Source: CAYMOV01 sp964392085 (GTDB taxonomy: Bacteria; Oederibacteriota; Muellerivitia; Muellerivitales; Muellerivitaceae). Taken from it: 30,055 nt of DNA. Below the pieces are notes generated by a model that worked only from the letters and a program-made list of their open reading frames with translations, was not told the origin of the DNA and ran no database searches. Within the stretch, counting starts at the first letter, position 1; every line of letters begins with the position of its first letter. Both the position numbers and the translations under genes were made by a program. The DNA is taken from contig CAYMOV010000026.1 of the NCBI GenBank assembly GCA_964392085.1, positions 1 through 30,055 of the forward strand, written 5' to 3'. Of this stretch, positions 8,110 to 16,129 are shown piece after piece.

Positions 8110-8186
8110 ATTTGGGGATTTGACCCTGGACCCTGGAGGCCTTAAGCTTCCAAGTTCCGGGTGAAGTTTCCAACAGGAGGCCTGTC

Positions 8187-8567
8187 ATGCGGAAGATCGA
8201 GGCGATCATCCGGCCCCACCGGGTCGACGCGGTGCAGAGGGCCCTCCGGACCATCGGGTTCCCGGGTGTCATGGTGACCGAGATGTCGGGCCATGGCCGG
8301 CAGCACGGGGGCCAGGAAGGTTGGCCCGAGGATATCCGGGAAACCTTCCTGCCCAAGGTCAAGCTCGAGATCGTGGTGGCCAACGACAAGCAGGAACTCG
8401 TGGTGGCGACGATCGTCAAGGCCGCCAAGACCGGCGAGCCGGGCGACGGCAAGATCTTCATCACCGAGGTCAAGGAAGCCGTCCGGGTCCGGACCGGCGA
8501 GCGGGGCGAAGAGGTGGTGGCCTGGGTCCCCCCGGAAAAAAGCCCCTCGAAAAAATCAAAAAAATAG
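8187..8567 (+). CDS. PII signalling protein with divergent T-loop and Lys-rich tail
   Basis: A 126-residue PII (GlnB/GlnK superfamily) protein: a trimeric cytosolic sensor that binds ATP/ADP and 2-oxoglutarate and controls nitrogen enzymes and transporters. MRKIEAIIRP opens the fold. Gln39 (HGRQ) and Lys57 (FLPK), equivalent to the 2-oxoglutarate-contacting Gln39 and Lys58, are kept, as are the nucleotide loop TGEPGDGKIF and the VRVRTGE strand. The T-loop (about 40-54, HGGQEGWPEDIRETF) is one residue short and contains no tyrosine, so uridylylation at position 51 is impossible. The C-terminus continues beyond the normal end with a Pro/Ser/Lys stretch (PPEKSPSKKSKK). A clear AGGAGG ribosome site precedes ATG 8187. 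No sigma-54 promoter is visible and a terminator lies between it and the porin, so its regulation is open. Confidence 0.9.
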   Translation: MRKIEAIIRPHRVDAVQRALRTIGFPGVMVTEMSGHGRQHGGQEGWPEDIRETFLPKVKLEIVVANDKQELVVATIVKAAKTGEPGDGKIFITEVKEAVRVRTGERGEEVVAWVPPEKSPSKKSKK

Positions 8568-8862
8568 CGCCTCAGGGACGTCACGGCGGTAAAAAGACCG
8601 CTGTCGAGCCACCTATGAATATCTGTCCTGTTCGGTCTTCCCGACCGACCTTGGGTCCACGTGAGGCTTGGGGGCCTTTATTCGACGGCGGATTCGCCGG
8701 AGGTCCCGCTTTCCCGTCAGGAATGGGGCTCCACCGCCACGAATGGGTTGTCCCCTGCTCAAAACCGATTTTTCGGGTTCCTTAAAGCCTTCCGGGACGT
8801 CCCGCGCTCCAAACCGAGCGCCGGACCTTTTGACCCAAACCAGGAAACATGTTCCCTGAGGC
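8568..8862. other. Gene-free stretch between PII and the response regulator
   Basis: About 295 bases between two genes facing each other, with no convincing coding frame. Small hairpins are visible (GCGGT-AAAA-GACCGC near 8587-8603, CGGTC-TTCC-CGACCG near 8633-8648, GGCGGATTCGCC near 8688-8699), but none has a following T-run. I do not recognise an RNA gene here. Confidence 0.4.
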
Positions 8863-9561
8863 CTAATCCGTCTTCAGTCGATACCCCACCCCGGCCTCGG
8901 TGATGAGGTACCTTGGCCGAGCGGGGTTCTCTTCGAGCTTCAACCGGAGTTGGTGGATGTAGATCCGGAGATAATGCGTCGAATCACCCCCCGCCGGGCC
9001 CCAAATATCCCCTAAAAGGGTTTTCCAGGTGACCACCTTCCCGGCGTGGTGGACCAGGATCTCCAGCAGGTTGTACTCGATGGGCGTCAGGTGGACTTCC
9101 TGGCCCTTGGCGAAGACCCGGCGCATCTCCCGGTCCACTTTCAGTTCCCCCGTGGTGAAAACCTTCTCGGGTTCCACGGCGTTCGAGGGTCGCCGATGCC
9201 GGAGCGCCACCTTGATCCGGGAATGGAGTTCCCCCACGCTGAAGGGTTTGGTGAGGTAATCGTCCGAACCCGAATCCAGCGCCCTGATCTTGTCCTCGTC
9301 CTTGCCCCGGGCGGACAGGACGATGATCGGGGCCGTGCTCCAGGTCCGGTACCTCCGGATCAACTCCAGGCCGTCCATATCGGGCAGGCCCAGGTCCAGC
9401 AGGGTCACGTCGGGTTCGTGGGTTGAGGCCAGGTAAAGGCCTTCCCGGCCGGTGGCCGATTCGACCACCTTGTAATCCAGGCCCTCCAGCGTGAGCCGGA
9501 TGAACTTCCGGATGTGCTCCTCGTCCTCGATGACCAATATTGTTCTGTGTCCGTTTTCCAT
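8863..9561 (-). CDS. kdpE: KdpE-like OmpR-family response regulator
   Basis: A 232-residue two-component response regulator. The receiver domain (about 7-120) has the acidic pocket IEDEE, phospho-acceptor Asp56 in LLDLGLPDMDG, Ser/Thr in IIVLSARG and the conserved Lys in DDYLTKPF. The C-terminal winged helix (about 135-230) carries LTPIEYNLLEILVHHAGKVV and ends in HYLRIYIHQLRLKLE then RYLITEAGVGYRL, the characteristic KdpE ending. KdpE activates the potassium-uptake operon kdpFABC in other bacteria, but no kdp structural genes are in this window, so its targets here are unknown. Its ATG lies one base after the stop of the sensor kinase gene, so the two are one operon with coupled translation. 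It sits inside the nitrogen island, convergent with the PII gene. Confidence 0.88.
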   Translation of the reverse strand: MENGHRTILVIEDEEHIRKFIRLTLEGLDYKVVESATGREGLYLASTHEPDVTLLDLGLPDMDGLELIRRYRTWSTAPIIVLSARGKDEDKIRALDSGSDDYLTKPFSVGELHSRIKVALRHRRPSNAVEPEKVFTTGELKVDREMRRVFAKGQEVHLTPIEYNLLEILVHHAGKVVTWKTLLGDIWGPAGGDSTHYLRIYIHQLRLKLEENPARPRYLITEAGVGYRLKTD

Positions 9562-9562
9562 G

Positions 9563-11149
9563 TCAGGCGTCCTTCGCGATCAGAAGTCCATCTCCGGGCT
9601 CCAACGGGACCGTGAAGTGGAAGGTGGCTCCCCCCTCCGGACGGTTTTGGACCCCGATCCGGCCGCCGTGAGCCTCCACGATGCAACGGCAAATAGCCAA
9701 ACCAAGCCCCACCCCGCCCATCCCCGCGGCCGTGGAGCCACGTTGAAACTTTTCGAAGATCCGTTCCTCGTCCCCCGGTTCGATCCCGGGCCCCCGGTCG
9801 GAGACCTCCACCCGCAACGAGTCCCCCAGTGATCGCGCCGAAACCCCCAAGGAAGCGTGGGCCGGGGTGTATTTCAAGGCGTTGTCGATCAGGTTGATGA
9901 ACAATTGCTCCATGAGGACGCTGTCCAGGGGCACCATGGGAAGTTCTTCCGGCAGGTCGATGGACAGGAGCCTATCCCCCAAACGCTTATCCAGCCTGGA
10001 CAAGGCGGCCCCCAGGATTTCCTCGAGCGGCTGGAGCTCCCTCTTAAGGAGGATTCGGTCCGTGCTGAGGCGGGTCATTTCCAGGAGGTTGCTCAACAGG
10101 TGGTTCAAGCGTTCAGATTCATCGTAGATGTTCTGGACGAGTTCGCGGCTGGAGTCGTCGGCCAGTCGGCCGCCCCGCTCCAGTAAGCTGCTCGCGGAAC
10201 CCGTAATGACCGCGAGGGGCGTACGAAAGTCATGGGACACCGAGCTCAATAGTCCGTTGCGGAGCTGCTCGGTCTCGACGCGCAACCTGGAGCGCCTGGT
10301 TTCCTCGGCGAGGCGCGCGTACTCCATGGAAGCGCCGATTTGGTTGGCGAGGGACTGGAGGAAGTGCCGTTGTTCCGGCGCGGGGACCCGATCGGAGTCC
10401 CGGGAAAGGATCCCCAAAACACCCACGGGCCTGCCCGAGACCATGAGCGGAAGGAAATAGGACTCGGCCGCGGGAAAGATACCGGTCCCCCGTCCCGCGA
10501 CGGAACCGGTCCGGAAGACCCAGTCGGCGGTTTGTTCATCCAGGGAACCCCGTGGAACCGACATCCAGGGCCCGCCCCGGACCTCCAAGCGGCCCTCGGG
10601 ACCCGGTAGGAGGATGCTCGTGCGGCATCCCATGATCCGGTCGAGGTTCCGGACGGCTGTCCCCAACAACGGCAAGGGATCCTGGTTCGCGGCCAGCTCG
10701 CAGCTCAGGGTGTACAAGGCGGTGGCCATGGAACCCCGGACCCTCGCCTCGGTGTTTTGGCGCCGGTTCCTTTCCATCATCGCGCTGAACGCCGATGTGA
10801 CCGCGGTGAGGACCAGGAGGGTGATGAGGTATTGGGAATCGGTGGCGGCGAAGGTAAACCGGGGCGGGACGATGAAGAAGTCGAAACTGAGGATCCCGAG
10901 GACGCAGGTGGTGAGGGAGGGCCCTTGCCCCGAGCGGAACGCCACGAAGAGGATTCCGATAAGGTAGATCATCAGGATGTTCGTCGGCGCCAGGAAACCG
11001 ATGCAAACCCAGCCCAGGAGGTTGCAGGTCACTAGGACCGCCAAGGCGTGGCCATATGACTTCCAGCGGTGGTCCGCGATCCCCGATTCGAGACGGCCCC
11101 CCCAAACCATTCCGGCGCTCAGAGGGCCGTCGGGTCTTTGATCCATCAT
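9563..11149 (-). CDS. KdpD-like sensor histidine kinase lacking the N-terminal KdpD/Usp domains
   Basis: A 528-residue membrane histidine kinase that should phosphorylate the adjacent KdpE-like regulator. Order of domains: a four-helix DUF4118 membrane region (about 30-125, with the KdpD-typical TNILMIYLIGILFVAFRSG and FFIVPPRFTF), a GAF-like domain (about 145-285), a HisKA dimerisation helix with His306 in SSVSHDFRTPLAVITG, and a HATPase domain with NLIDNALKYTP, VSDRGPGIEP and GMGGVGLGLAICRCIVEAHGG. It matches the C-terminal half of KdpD; the usual 350-400-residue cytoplasmic KdpD and universal-stress domains are absent. ATG 11149 is preferred over the open codon at 11176 because GGAGGA stands seven bases upstream. 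It is transcribed divergently from amt-1. The signal could be potassium, ionic strength or, from context, ammonium; none is shown. Confidence 0.85.
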   Translation of the reverse strand: MMDQRPDGPLSAGMVWGGRLESGIADHRWKSYGHALAVLVTCNLLGWVCIGFLAPTNILMIYLIGILFVAFRSGQGPSLTTCVLGILSFDFFIVPPRFTFAATDSQYLITLLVLTAVTSAFSAMMERNRRQNTEARVRGSMATALYTLSCELAANQDPLPLLGTAVRNLDRIMGCRTSILLPGPEGRLEVRGGPWMSVPRGSLDEQTADWVFRTGSVAGRGTGIFPAAESYFLPLMVSGRPVGVLGILSRDSDRVPAPEQRHFLQSLANQIGASMEYARLAEETRRSRLRVETEQLRNGLLSSVSHDFRTPLAVITGSASSLLERGGRLADDSSRELVQNIYDESERLNHLLSNLLEMTRLSTDRILLKRELQPLEEILGAALSRLDKRLGDRLLSIDLPEELPMVPLDSVLMEQLFINLIDNALKYTPAHASLGVSARSLGDSLRVEVSDRGPGIEPGDEERIFEKFQRGSTAAGMGGVGLGLAICRCIVEAHGGRIGVQNRPEGGATFHFTVPLEPGDGLLIAKDA

Positions 11150-11337
11150 GTTGTCCTCCAGCCCTTCCCCGTCCAATCACCCATGAACCGGTCAGAAACG
11201 GAAACACCGAGTGGGATCTACTCATGTCGGCCATTGGGATTTCATCTTCCAAGAGCAAATCCCGGGCCAAACCATCCGGACGAAGCCTCGGAAACCCCGG
11301 GTTCTTCACGGGTTCAAATGACCATGAGGTTCAATTA

Positions 11338-11370
11338 TGTAGACATATCCCATTACGGCATACGCCTACA
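11338..11370. promoter_or_regulatory. TGTAG...CTACA element upstream of amt-1
   Basis: TGTAG at 11338-11342 and CTACA at 11366-11370, followed by CAAAT. The string CTACACAAAT recurs exactly at 16130-16139, upstream of the APC-PII fusion. It lies about 290-320 bp upstream of the sigma-54 promoter and between the divergent kinase and amt-1 genes. Possible activator site. Confidence 0.35.
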
Positions 11371-11378
11371 CAAATCAG

Positions 11379-11655
11379 CGTAAAAAAACAGTAAGGACGC
11401 ACCATTCCATTCGCCGATTTTTTTCCCAGGGGAGGCCCATCCGCCACCCATCCGTAAAAAATAAGTTAAGGGAAATTCATGCCGTCCTCGGATCGACTCG
11501 GCCGGATCACGCCCGGGGCCCCGACGACGTCACTGGATCGCGGCCGCCTGAGCCGAGTGAATCGTTATCACCCTGTCCCGCCCGGAAGGATTCGGCTTGT
11601 TCCCGATCGCGGCCGCCGCCCCGCCCATACCGTAAAAAAACAATTAAGGCCCATC
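11379..11655. repeat. Three copies of a CGTAAAAAA...TAAGG direct repeat
   Basis: Similar blocks occur at 11379-11396 (CGTAAAAAAACAGTAAGG), 11453-11470 (CGTAAAAAATAAGTTAAGG type) and 11631-11649 (CGTAAAAAAACAATTAAGG). The last ends about 10 bases before the sigma-54 -24 element. A 13-bp string GATCGCGGCCGCC is also duplicated at about 11535 and 11606. The block 11150-11725 contains no plausible gene and looks like a long regulatory region between divergent genes. Confidence 0.55.
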
Positions 11656-11658
11656 CCA

Positions 11659-11674
11659 TGGCACCGGGTTTGCA
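11659..11674 (+). promoter_or_regulatory. Sigma-54 promoter for amt-1
   Basis: TGGCACCGGGTTTGCA is an almost perfect match to the sigma-54 consensus TGGCAC-N5-TTGCA, with GG (11660-11661) and GC (11672-11673) 10 bases apart. Predicted start is about 11685, which rules out the upstream in-frame start at 11678 and fits the ATG at 11726. Confidence 0.92.
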
Positions 11675-11725
11675 CTTGTGTCCCGCGTGTTTCGTTACAG
11701 ATTCATTTCAACCAGGAGGTGTTCC

Positions 11726-13336
11726 ATGTTTAAGATTTTCAAGGGGACCCGGCGGGAGGCGCCGGACCAGGAGAGGGGGAACCTGATCGCCAGGTTCCTC
11801 AAGAAGATGCGGGACCCGGCGGAACGGAAATATTTCTACACCATCCTCGCCGGGAAAGCCCTCGGTCTCGCGCTCTTTTTCATTATGGCGACGGCTGTGA
11901 CGACCTACTTCTTTGGGTCGAAGGCACACGCCGACAGCGGCGCCGTGACGGCCACGACGGCGGCCCCGGCCGCCGCCGCGCCGGCTCCGGCGGCCGCGCC
12001 CGCCCCGGCGGCGCCGGCCCCGGGTTCACCCCCCGCGGTCCCGGCGGTCATGGACCAGGTCAACGCGATGAACACCCTCTGGACGCTCGTCGCGGCCTTC
12101 CTGGTCTTCTTCATGCAGGCCGGGTTCATGATGCTGGAGGCCGGTTTCGCCCGGACGAGGGAGACGGTGAACGTCCTCCTCGAGGGGATCGTCGACACGG
12201 CCCTTTGCGGCATCCTGTTCTGGGCCTTCGGCTTCGCCTGGATGTTCGGCGCGGGCAACGGATTCATCGGGAACCAGTACTACTTCCTGATGAACACCCC
12301 GGCGACCTACGGGTCCACCGGCGTGGCCATGCTGGCCTACTGGCTCTTCCAGTTCGCCTTCGCGGACACCTGCTCCACGATCACCTCGGGCGCCATGGTG
12401 GGGCGGACCGGGTTCGTGGGTGACCTGCTGTACAGCCTGGGAGTGAGCGGGTTCATCTACCCGATCTTCGGCCATTGGGCTTGGGGCCCGGACGGCTGGT
12501 TGAACACCATCCACCCCGCCGCTTTCCATGATTTCGCCGGCTCGACGGTGGTGCACACCATCGGCGGGATGGTCGCCTTGACGGGCGCCATCGTTCTGGG
12601 ACCCCGGATCGGCCGCAAGTTCAAGCGGGACGGCGGCGGCCCAATGCCCGGCCATAACATGACCATCGCCGCGGTGGGCGGCGTGATCCTGTGGTTCGGT
12701 TGGTACGGCTTCAACCCCGGCAGCACCTTGTCGGCCCTGGACGCCCAGGGTTGCGCCCGGGTCGCGGCCAACACCACCCTGGCCGCATGCTCGGGCGCCC
12801 TGGGGGCCCTCTTCTTCATGTTCCTGCGGACCAAGATCTGGGACGCCGGCATCACGGTGAACGGCTTCCTGGCGGGCCTGGTGGCCATCACCTGTCCCTG
12901 CTATTGGGTCTCCCCGTTCGGGGCCATCATGATCGGCCTCATCGCCGCGGTGGTCTGCATCTACGCGATCGACCTGTTGGAGTACCTTCGGATCGATGAC
13001 CCCGTCGGGGCCTGGCCCGTCCACGGCGCCTGCGGCATCTGGGGCACGATCAGCCTAGGGCTCTTCGCCACCGGCGAGTTCGGGGCCCCGAGCCCCACGG
13101 GGGCGGACACCTCGGCGGGAGCCCTGGTGAAGGGCCTTTTTTACGGCGGCGGGACCGACCAATTGGTCGCCCAGATCATCGGCAACGCGGCCATCGGCCT
13201 GGCGGCCCTCGCGGCCGGGTTCGTCCTGATGTACCTGGTGAACCTGACTGGCACGCTCCGGGTCTCCAAGGCCGGCGAGTTGGAGGGCCTGGACGTCCAT
13301 GAACACGGTGGCACGGCGTACCCCGAGCTCGAATAG
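11726..13336 (+). CDS. amt: Ammonium channel (Amt family) with unusual N-terminal extension
   Basis: A 536-residue inner-membrane ammonium channel. The Amt core starts near residue 110 (NTLWTLVAAFLVFFMQAGFMMLEAG) and has the twin pore histidines His277 (GSTVVHTIGG) and His433 (VHGACGIWG), the signature GHNMTIAAVGGVILWFGWYGFNPGS and about 11 helices. Before it stands an extra ~108 residues: a basic cytoplasmic segment, one transmembrane helix (about 48-65) and an Ala/Pro-rich linker (about 73-108). This is much longer than a signal peptide and places the linker in the periplasm. ATG 11726 is chosen because GGAGG precedes it and the sigma-54 start point excludes earlier starts. The core resembles the second, cyanobacterial-like Amt subgroup rather than amt-2 and amt-3 downstream. 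A PII gene follows after a hairpin. Confidence 0.93.
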   Translation: MFKIFKGTRREAPDQERGNLIARFLKKMRDPAERKYFYTILAGKALGLALFFIMATAVTTYFFGSKAHADSGAVTATTAAPAAAAPAPAAAPAPAAPAPGSPPAVPAVMDQVNAMNTLWTLVAAFLVFFMQAGFMMLEAGFARTRETVNVLLEGIVDTALCGILFWAFGFAWMFGAGNGFIGNQYYFLMNTPATYGSTGVAMLAYWLFQFAFADTCSTITSGAMVGRTGFVGDLLYSLGVSGFIYPIFGHWAWGPDGWLNTIHPAAFHDFAGSTVVHTIGGMVALTGAIVLGPRIGRKFKRDGGGPMPGHNMTIAAVGGVILWFGWYGFNPGSTLSALDAQGCARVAANTTLAACSGALGALFFMFLRTKIWDAGITVNGFLAGLVAITCPCYWVSPFGAIMIGLIAAVVCIYAIDLLEYLRIDDPVGAWPVHGACGIWGTISLGLFATGEFGAPSPTGADTSAGALVKGLFYGGGTDQLVAQIIGNAAIGLAALAAGFVLMYLVNLTGTLRVSKAGELEGLDVHEHGGTAYPELE

Positions 13337-13348
13337 CGAATACCTGGA

Positions 13349-13370
13349 GGGGGCGGCTTTGCCCGCCCCC
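13349..13370 (+). other. GC-rich stem-loop between amt-1 and its PII gene
   Basis: GGGGGCGG (13349-13356) pairs with CCGCCCCC (13363-13370) around a 6-base loop. No T-run follows, so it is more likely an mRNA-processing or partial attenuation element than a terminator. It may set the ratio of channel to PII. Confidence 0.55.
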
Positions 13371-13392
13371 CCTACTTGAACGGAGGACTTAA

Positions 13393-13734
13393 ATGAAAAA
13401 GATCGAAGCCATCATCCGGCCCCAGGACCTGGAGCCGCTCCGCATACACCTCGAGAACATCGGGTATCCCGGGTTGATGATCACCGAGATCGTGGGGCAC
13501 GGCAAGCAGGGCGGCGTGACCCACCAATGGCGGGGCAACCAGTACAAGACGTCCTTCATCCCGAAGGTCAAGGTGGAGATCGTGGTGCAGGACAAGCAGG
13601 TGGACAAGTTGACCGAGGGCATCATCGAGGTGTGCAACTCGGGGAAGGTGGGCGACGGCAAGATCTTCATCTATGACGTCGCCGACGCCATCCGGATCCG
13701 TACCAAGGAGACGGGCAACAAGGCCATCGAGTAG
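13393..13734 (+). CDS. glnK: PII protein of the GlnK type, with intact Tyr51
   Basis: A 113-residue PII protein, 56 bases after amt-1 and preceded by GGAGGA. It has the full signature: MKKIEAIIRP, HGKQ with Gln39, IPK with Lys58, TxxGDGKIF nucleotide loop (NSGKVGDGKIF) and IRIRTKETG. The T-loop is full length (HQWRGNQYKTSF) and is the only one of the five in this window that keeps a tyrosine at position 51, the residue uridylylated by GlnD in proteobacteria; position 46 is Trp. GlnK proteins plug the cytoplasmic mouth of Amt channels when 2-oxoglutarate is low, and the genetic pairing argues that this one gates amt-1. It is presumably co-transcribed from the sigma-54 promoter at 11659. Confidence 0.95.
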   Translation: MKKIEAIIRPQDLEPLRIHLENIGYPGLMITEIVGHGKQGGVTHQWRGNQYKTSFIPKVKVEIVVQDKQVDKLTEGIIEVCNSGKVGDGKIFIYDVADAIRIRTKETGNKAIE

Positions 13735-13767
13735 CGCGCCCACCCGCCCCTCGGGGCCGGGCTGGAG

Positions 13768-13824
13768 TCCGGGGCTGGGAAGGTCGCGACCCAAGCGCGA
13801 TCGACCAAGCCCCGGATCTTTTTT
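13768..13824 (+). terminator. Probable intrinsic terminator after glnK
   Basis: TCCGGGGCT (13768-13776) pairs with AGCCCCGGA (13808-13816), followed by TC and TTTTTT. The 31-base loop contains its own small hairpin (GGTCGCGACC). The loop is long for a terminator, but the stem plus T-run is clear. Confidence 0.65.
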
Positions 13825-13874
13825 GTCAGGCCCAAGCGGGCTTCCCGTCCGAAATCCATTCCAGGTAAAACCCT

Positions 13875-15755
13875 ATGACCCCCGAACCCTCCAAAACCCA
13901 GGCCGTCAAGGTCCATCGGCTCGGCTGGATCCTGGTCTTCGCCGTCGTTTACGCCGACATCGGCACCTCGGTCTTCTACGTCCCGGGCATCCTGTACCTG
14001 TCCATCGGCAACCTGGCCACCTTGGCCCAAATCATCACCGCGGTGGTTTTCGTGGCCATCGCCCGGAAATATGTCGAGATCTGCGCCCGTTGCCCCGACG
14101 GCGGCGGGGTGGTTTCGGTCACCCGCCAGGCCTTTTCGGCCCTGGATATCCTCCCCCTCGTGGGGGGCGCCCTCATCACGGTGGATTACTTCCTCACCTC
14201 GGCCATCTCGGGCGTCTCGGGGATGTACTACCTGGCCAACCTGTTCAAGCGGAAGGAGTTCTTCCCACCCGTCTTGACCGACGCCATGGGGGACCCCCGG
14301 GAACTGGTCGTGGCCATGACGATCGTACTGTTGGTCGTCCTGATGTTCATCAACATGATGGGGGTCCGGGAATCCGCCTCGGTGACCTCGACCTTCGCGG
14401 TCTACGAGATCGGGGCCATCCTGGCCCTGGTGGGGACCGGGGTCCTTTGGGTCACGCGGAGGGGGGATTGGACCCTCCTGGTCCGCGAGGTCTTCCACCC
14501 GGACCACAACATGGAGCCCCTGACCCTGGCCGCCGGGTACGCCACCACCTGGCTGGCCTTCTCGGGGCTGGAGTCCGCGGCCCAACTCTCGGGCGCCATG
14601 AAGGCGCCGGTCCGGGCCACGGCCTCGAGGGCCATGTGGTGGATCATCGGGGCCGTGGTGCTGTTGTCGCCGCTTTTGACCGCCTTTGCCCTCCATATCC
14701 TGCCGGAGGCGGTCAAGCGTGGCGACCCCGAGGCCCTTCTGTCGTCCCTGGCCTTCCAGTTGGGCGGACCGTTCCTGGGCATCGCGGTGGTCGTGGCGGC
14801 CGCCGTCCTCCTCTTCATGGCCTGCAACACGGCCATCGTGGGCAACTACCACGTCAATGTGCGCCTCGCGGATTTGGGCTTCCTGCCGACGTTCCTCCGG
14901 AAGCTCCATCCCCGGTTGGGCACCCCGTACCTTTCCATCATCGCCTCGGCTTTAGTGCCGATCGTCATCGTCATCGCCGTGAATGGGTCCGTCGAGGTCC
15001 TTGGGGACCTCTACGCCTTCGGCCTCTTGGGGACTTTGACGATCTCCTCGGCGGCGGTGGACCGCCTTCGGTGGCGGGACGGCCAACGGGGCCTTTCCTT
15101 CTGGCTCGGCCTGCTGACCACCTTCGCCGTGGGGGCGGCTTGGTTCATCAACATGATCCAAAAACCCCTGGCGCTCCTCTTCGGCGGCGTCCTCACGGCG
15201 GTCATCGTGACGGTCGGGGTCCTGCACCGGGCCGGGGCCCTCCGGCGGGCGGAGGAGGCCTTCCTGAAGGCCGAAGACCTGGCCGCGGACCTCCCCGAGG
15301 CGGAGGACCTCCTGACGCTGGATGAGGCCATTGAGGCGTCGTGGATGGAAAACTCCTCGATCCTGGTGGCGGTGAGGTACCTGAATCCCCGGGTGCTGGA
15401 CGAGGTGGTCACCCACGCGGTGGGGATGCGCCAGAAGAACGTTTACGTGGTCTTCGTCGACGAGACGCCCGGCCTTTACGTCCCCTTCGAGATGAAGCCC
15501 TCGGCGGATTCCATCTCCACCCTCCGGGAATGCTGCGAATACCTCCGGTCCAGGGACATGAACGGCATCCCGGTCTGGCGGCTGGCCGAGGACGCGGGTT
15601 ATTCCCTGGCGGACGCCGCGAAGTCCCTCAAGGTGAAGGCGGTGTTCGTCGGGTCCACCCAGCGCACCTTCTTTTGGCGCATGGTGAAGGGCCGGATGCT
15701 CAAGCGCCTCGCCGAGCTCCTGCCGGAGGAGTGCAACCTGCTCGTCGTCGGATAG
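13875..15755 (+). CDS. APC-superfamily permease with C-terminal UspA domain
   Basis: A 626-residue inner-membrane transporter. Residues about 15-460 form a 12-helix amino acid/polyamine/organocation (APC) fold; the first helix (VVYADIGTSVFYVPGILY) and the GGGVVSVTRQAF segment recall potassium-transporting KimA/KUP-like members as well as amino-acid permeases. Residues 491-626 are a universal-stress-protein domain: ENSSILVAVRYLNPRV, an alternating alpha/beta pattern, VKAVFVGSTQRTFF and a terminal NLLVVG strand; the GS-loop partly follows the ATP-binding USP pattern. Such USP domains are thought to bind nucleotides and tune transport. The neighbouring KdpD-like sensor has lost its own USP domain, and together they could serve cation homeostasis; this is inference. 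The ribosome site is weak (CAGGT). Substrate unknown. Confidence 0.85.
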   Translation: MTPEPSKTQAVKVHRLGWILVFAVVYADIGTSVFYVPGILYLSIGNLATLAQIITAVVFVAIARKYVEICARCPDGGGVVSVTRQAFSALDILPLVGGALITVDYFLTSAISGVSGMYYLANLFKRKEFFPPVLTDAMGDPRELVVAMTIVLLVVLMFINMMGVRESASVTSTFAVYEIGAILALVGTGVLWVTRRGDWTLLVREVFHPDHNMEPLTLAAGYATTWLAFSGLESAAQLSGAMKAPVRATASRAMWWIIGAVVLLSPLLTAFALHILPEAVKRGDPEALLSSLAFQLGGPFLGIAVVVAAAVLLFMACNTAIVGNYHVNVRLADLGFLPTFLRKLHPRLGTPYLSIIASALVPIVIVIAVNGSVEVLGDLYAFGLLGTLTISSAAVDRLRWRDGQRGLSFWLGLLTTFAVGAAWFINMIQKPLALLFGGVLTAVIVTVGVLHRAGALRRAEEAFLKAEDLAADLPEAEDLLTLDEAIEASWMENSSILVAVRYLNPRVLDEVVTHAVGMRQKNVYVVFVDETPGLYVPFEMKPSADSISTLRECCEYLRSRDMNGIPVWRLAEDAGYSLADAAKSLKVKAVFVGSTQRTFFWRMVKGRMLKRLAELLPEECNLLVVG

Positions 15756-15908
15756 GGACCTTGGACCCAGGTACCCGCGAAGCGGCTCCAGGTTCCCATG
15801 GGGCGGTTGAAAACGACTGGAACTGGGTTTAGCCCATTCAGAACCGGGAACGATCCAGCCCCTGGAACGGGTTCCCGGAAATCCACGGCACTCGCACAAT
15901 TCCCCCGC

Positions 15909-16088
15909 GGTTCGGTTTTCATGGGAGCCATGACGTACATCGGTAACGCGCCAAATTTCATGGTGAAGTCCATCGCCGAGCACGCCAAAATTAATAGGCC
16001 AAGCTTTGGTGGGTATCTTCTATGGTCTCTCGCGGTCCTGATTCCCCTCTTGGTCTTGGAAACCCTGCTTTTCCTCCCTCCCGGTTGA
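15909..16088 (+). pseudogene. 3' remnant of an NhaD/ArsB-type ion antiporter
   Basis: About 60 codons read GSVFMGAMTYIGNAPNFMV, then KSIAEHAKINRPSFGGYLLW and a terminal hydrophobic helix before TGA 16086-16088. This is the characteristic last segment of citrate/Na+-H+ antiporter-type membrane proteins (ion-transporter superfamily). The codons upstream (15798-15908) do not continue the family, and no other part of the gene is present, so it is a broken remainder of a gene of about 1.3 kb. It lies directly upstream of the APC-PII fusion promoter region. Confidence 0.7.
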
Positions 16089-16129
16089 ACTTGGCCCCGC
16101 CCATGGTTCCCGGTTTGAAACGGTAATAT

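Noticed and set aside
10536..11309. A 257-codon minus-strand frame overlapping the kinase start
   Set aside because: It is out of frame with the kinase, Pro/Arg/Gly-rich and has no recognisable domain; the kinase frame accounts for this DNA.
11678..11725. Upstream start for amt-1 at 11678
   Set aside because: The sigma-54 start point is near 11685, so the codon would not be transcribed; GGAGG precedes ATG 11726.
11479..11733. An 84-codon frame upstream of amt-1
   Set aside because: It crosses direct repeats and the sigma-54 promoter, has an Arg/Pro-rich random-looking product and no ribosome site.
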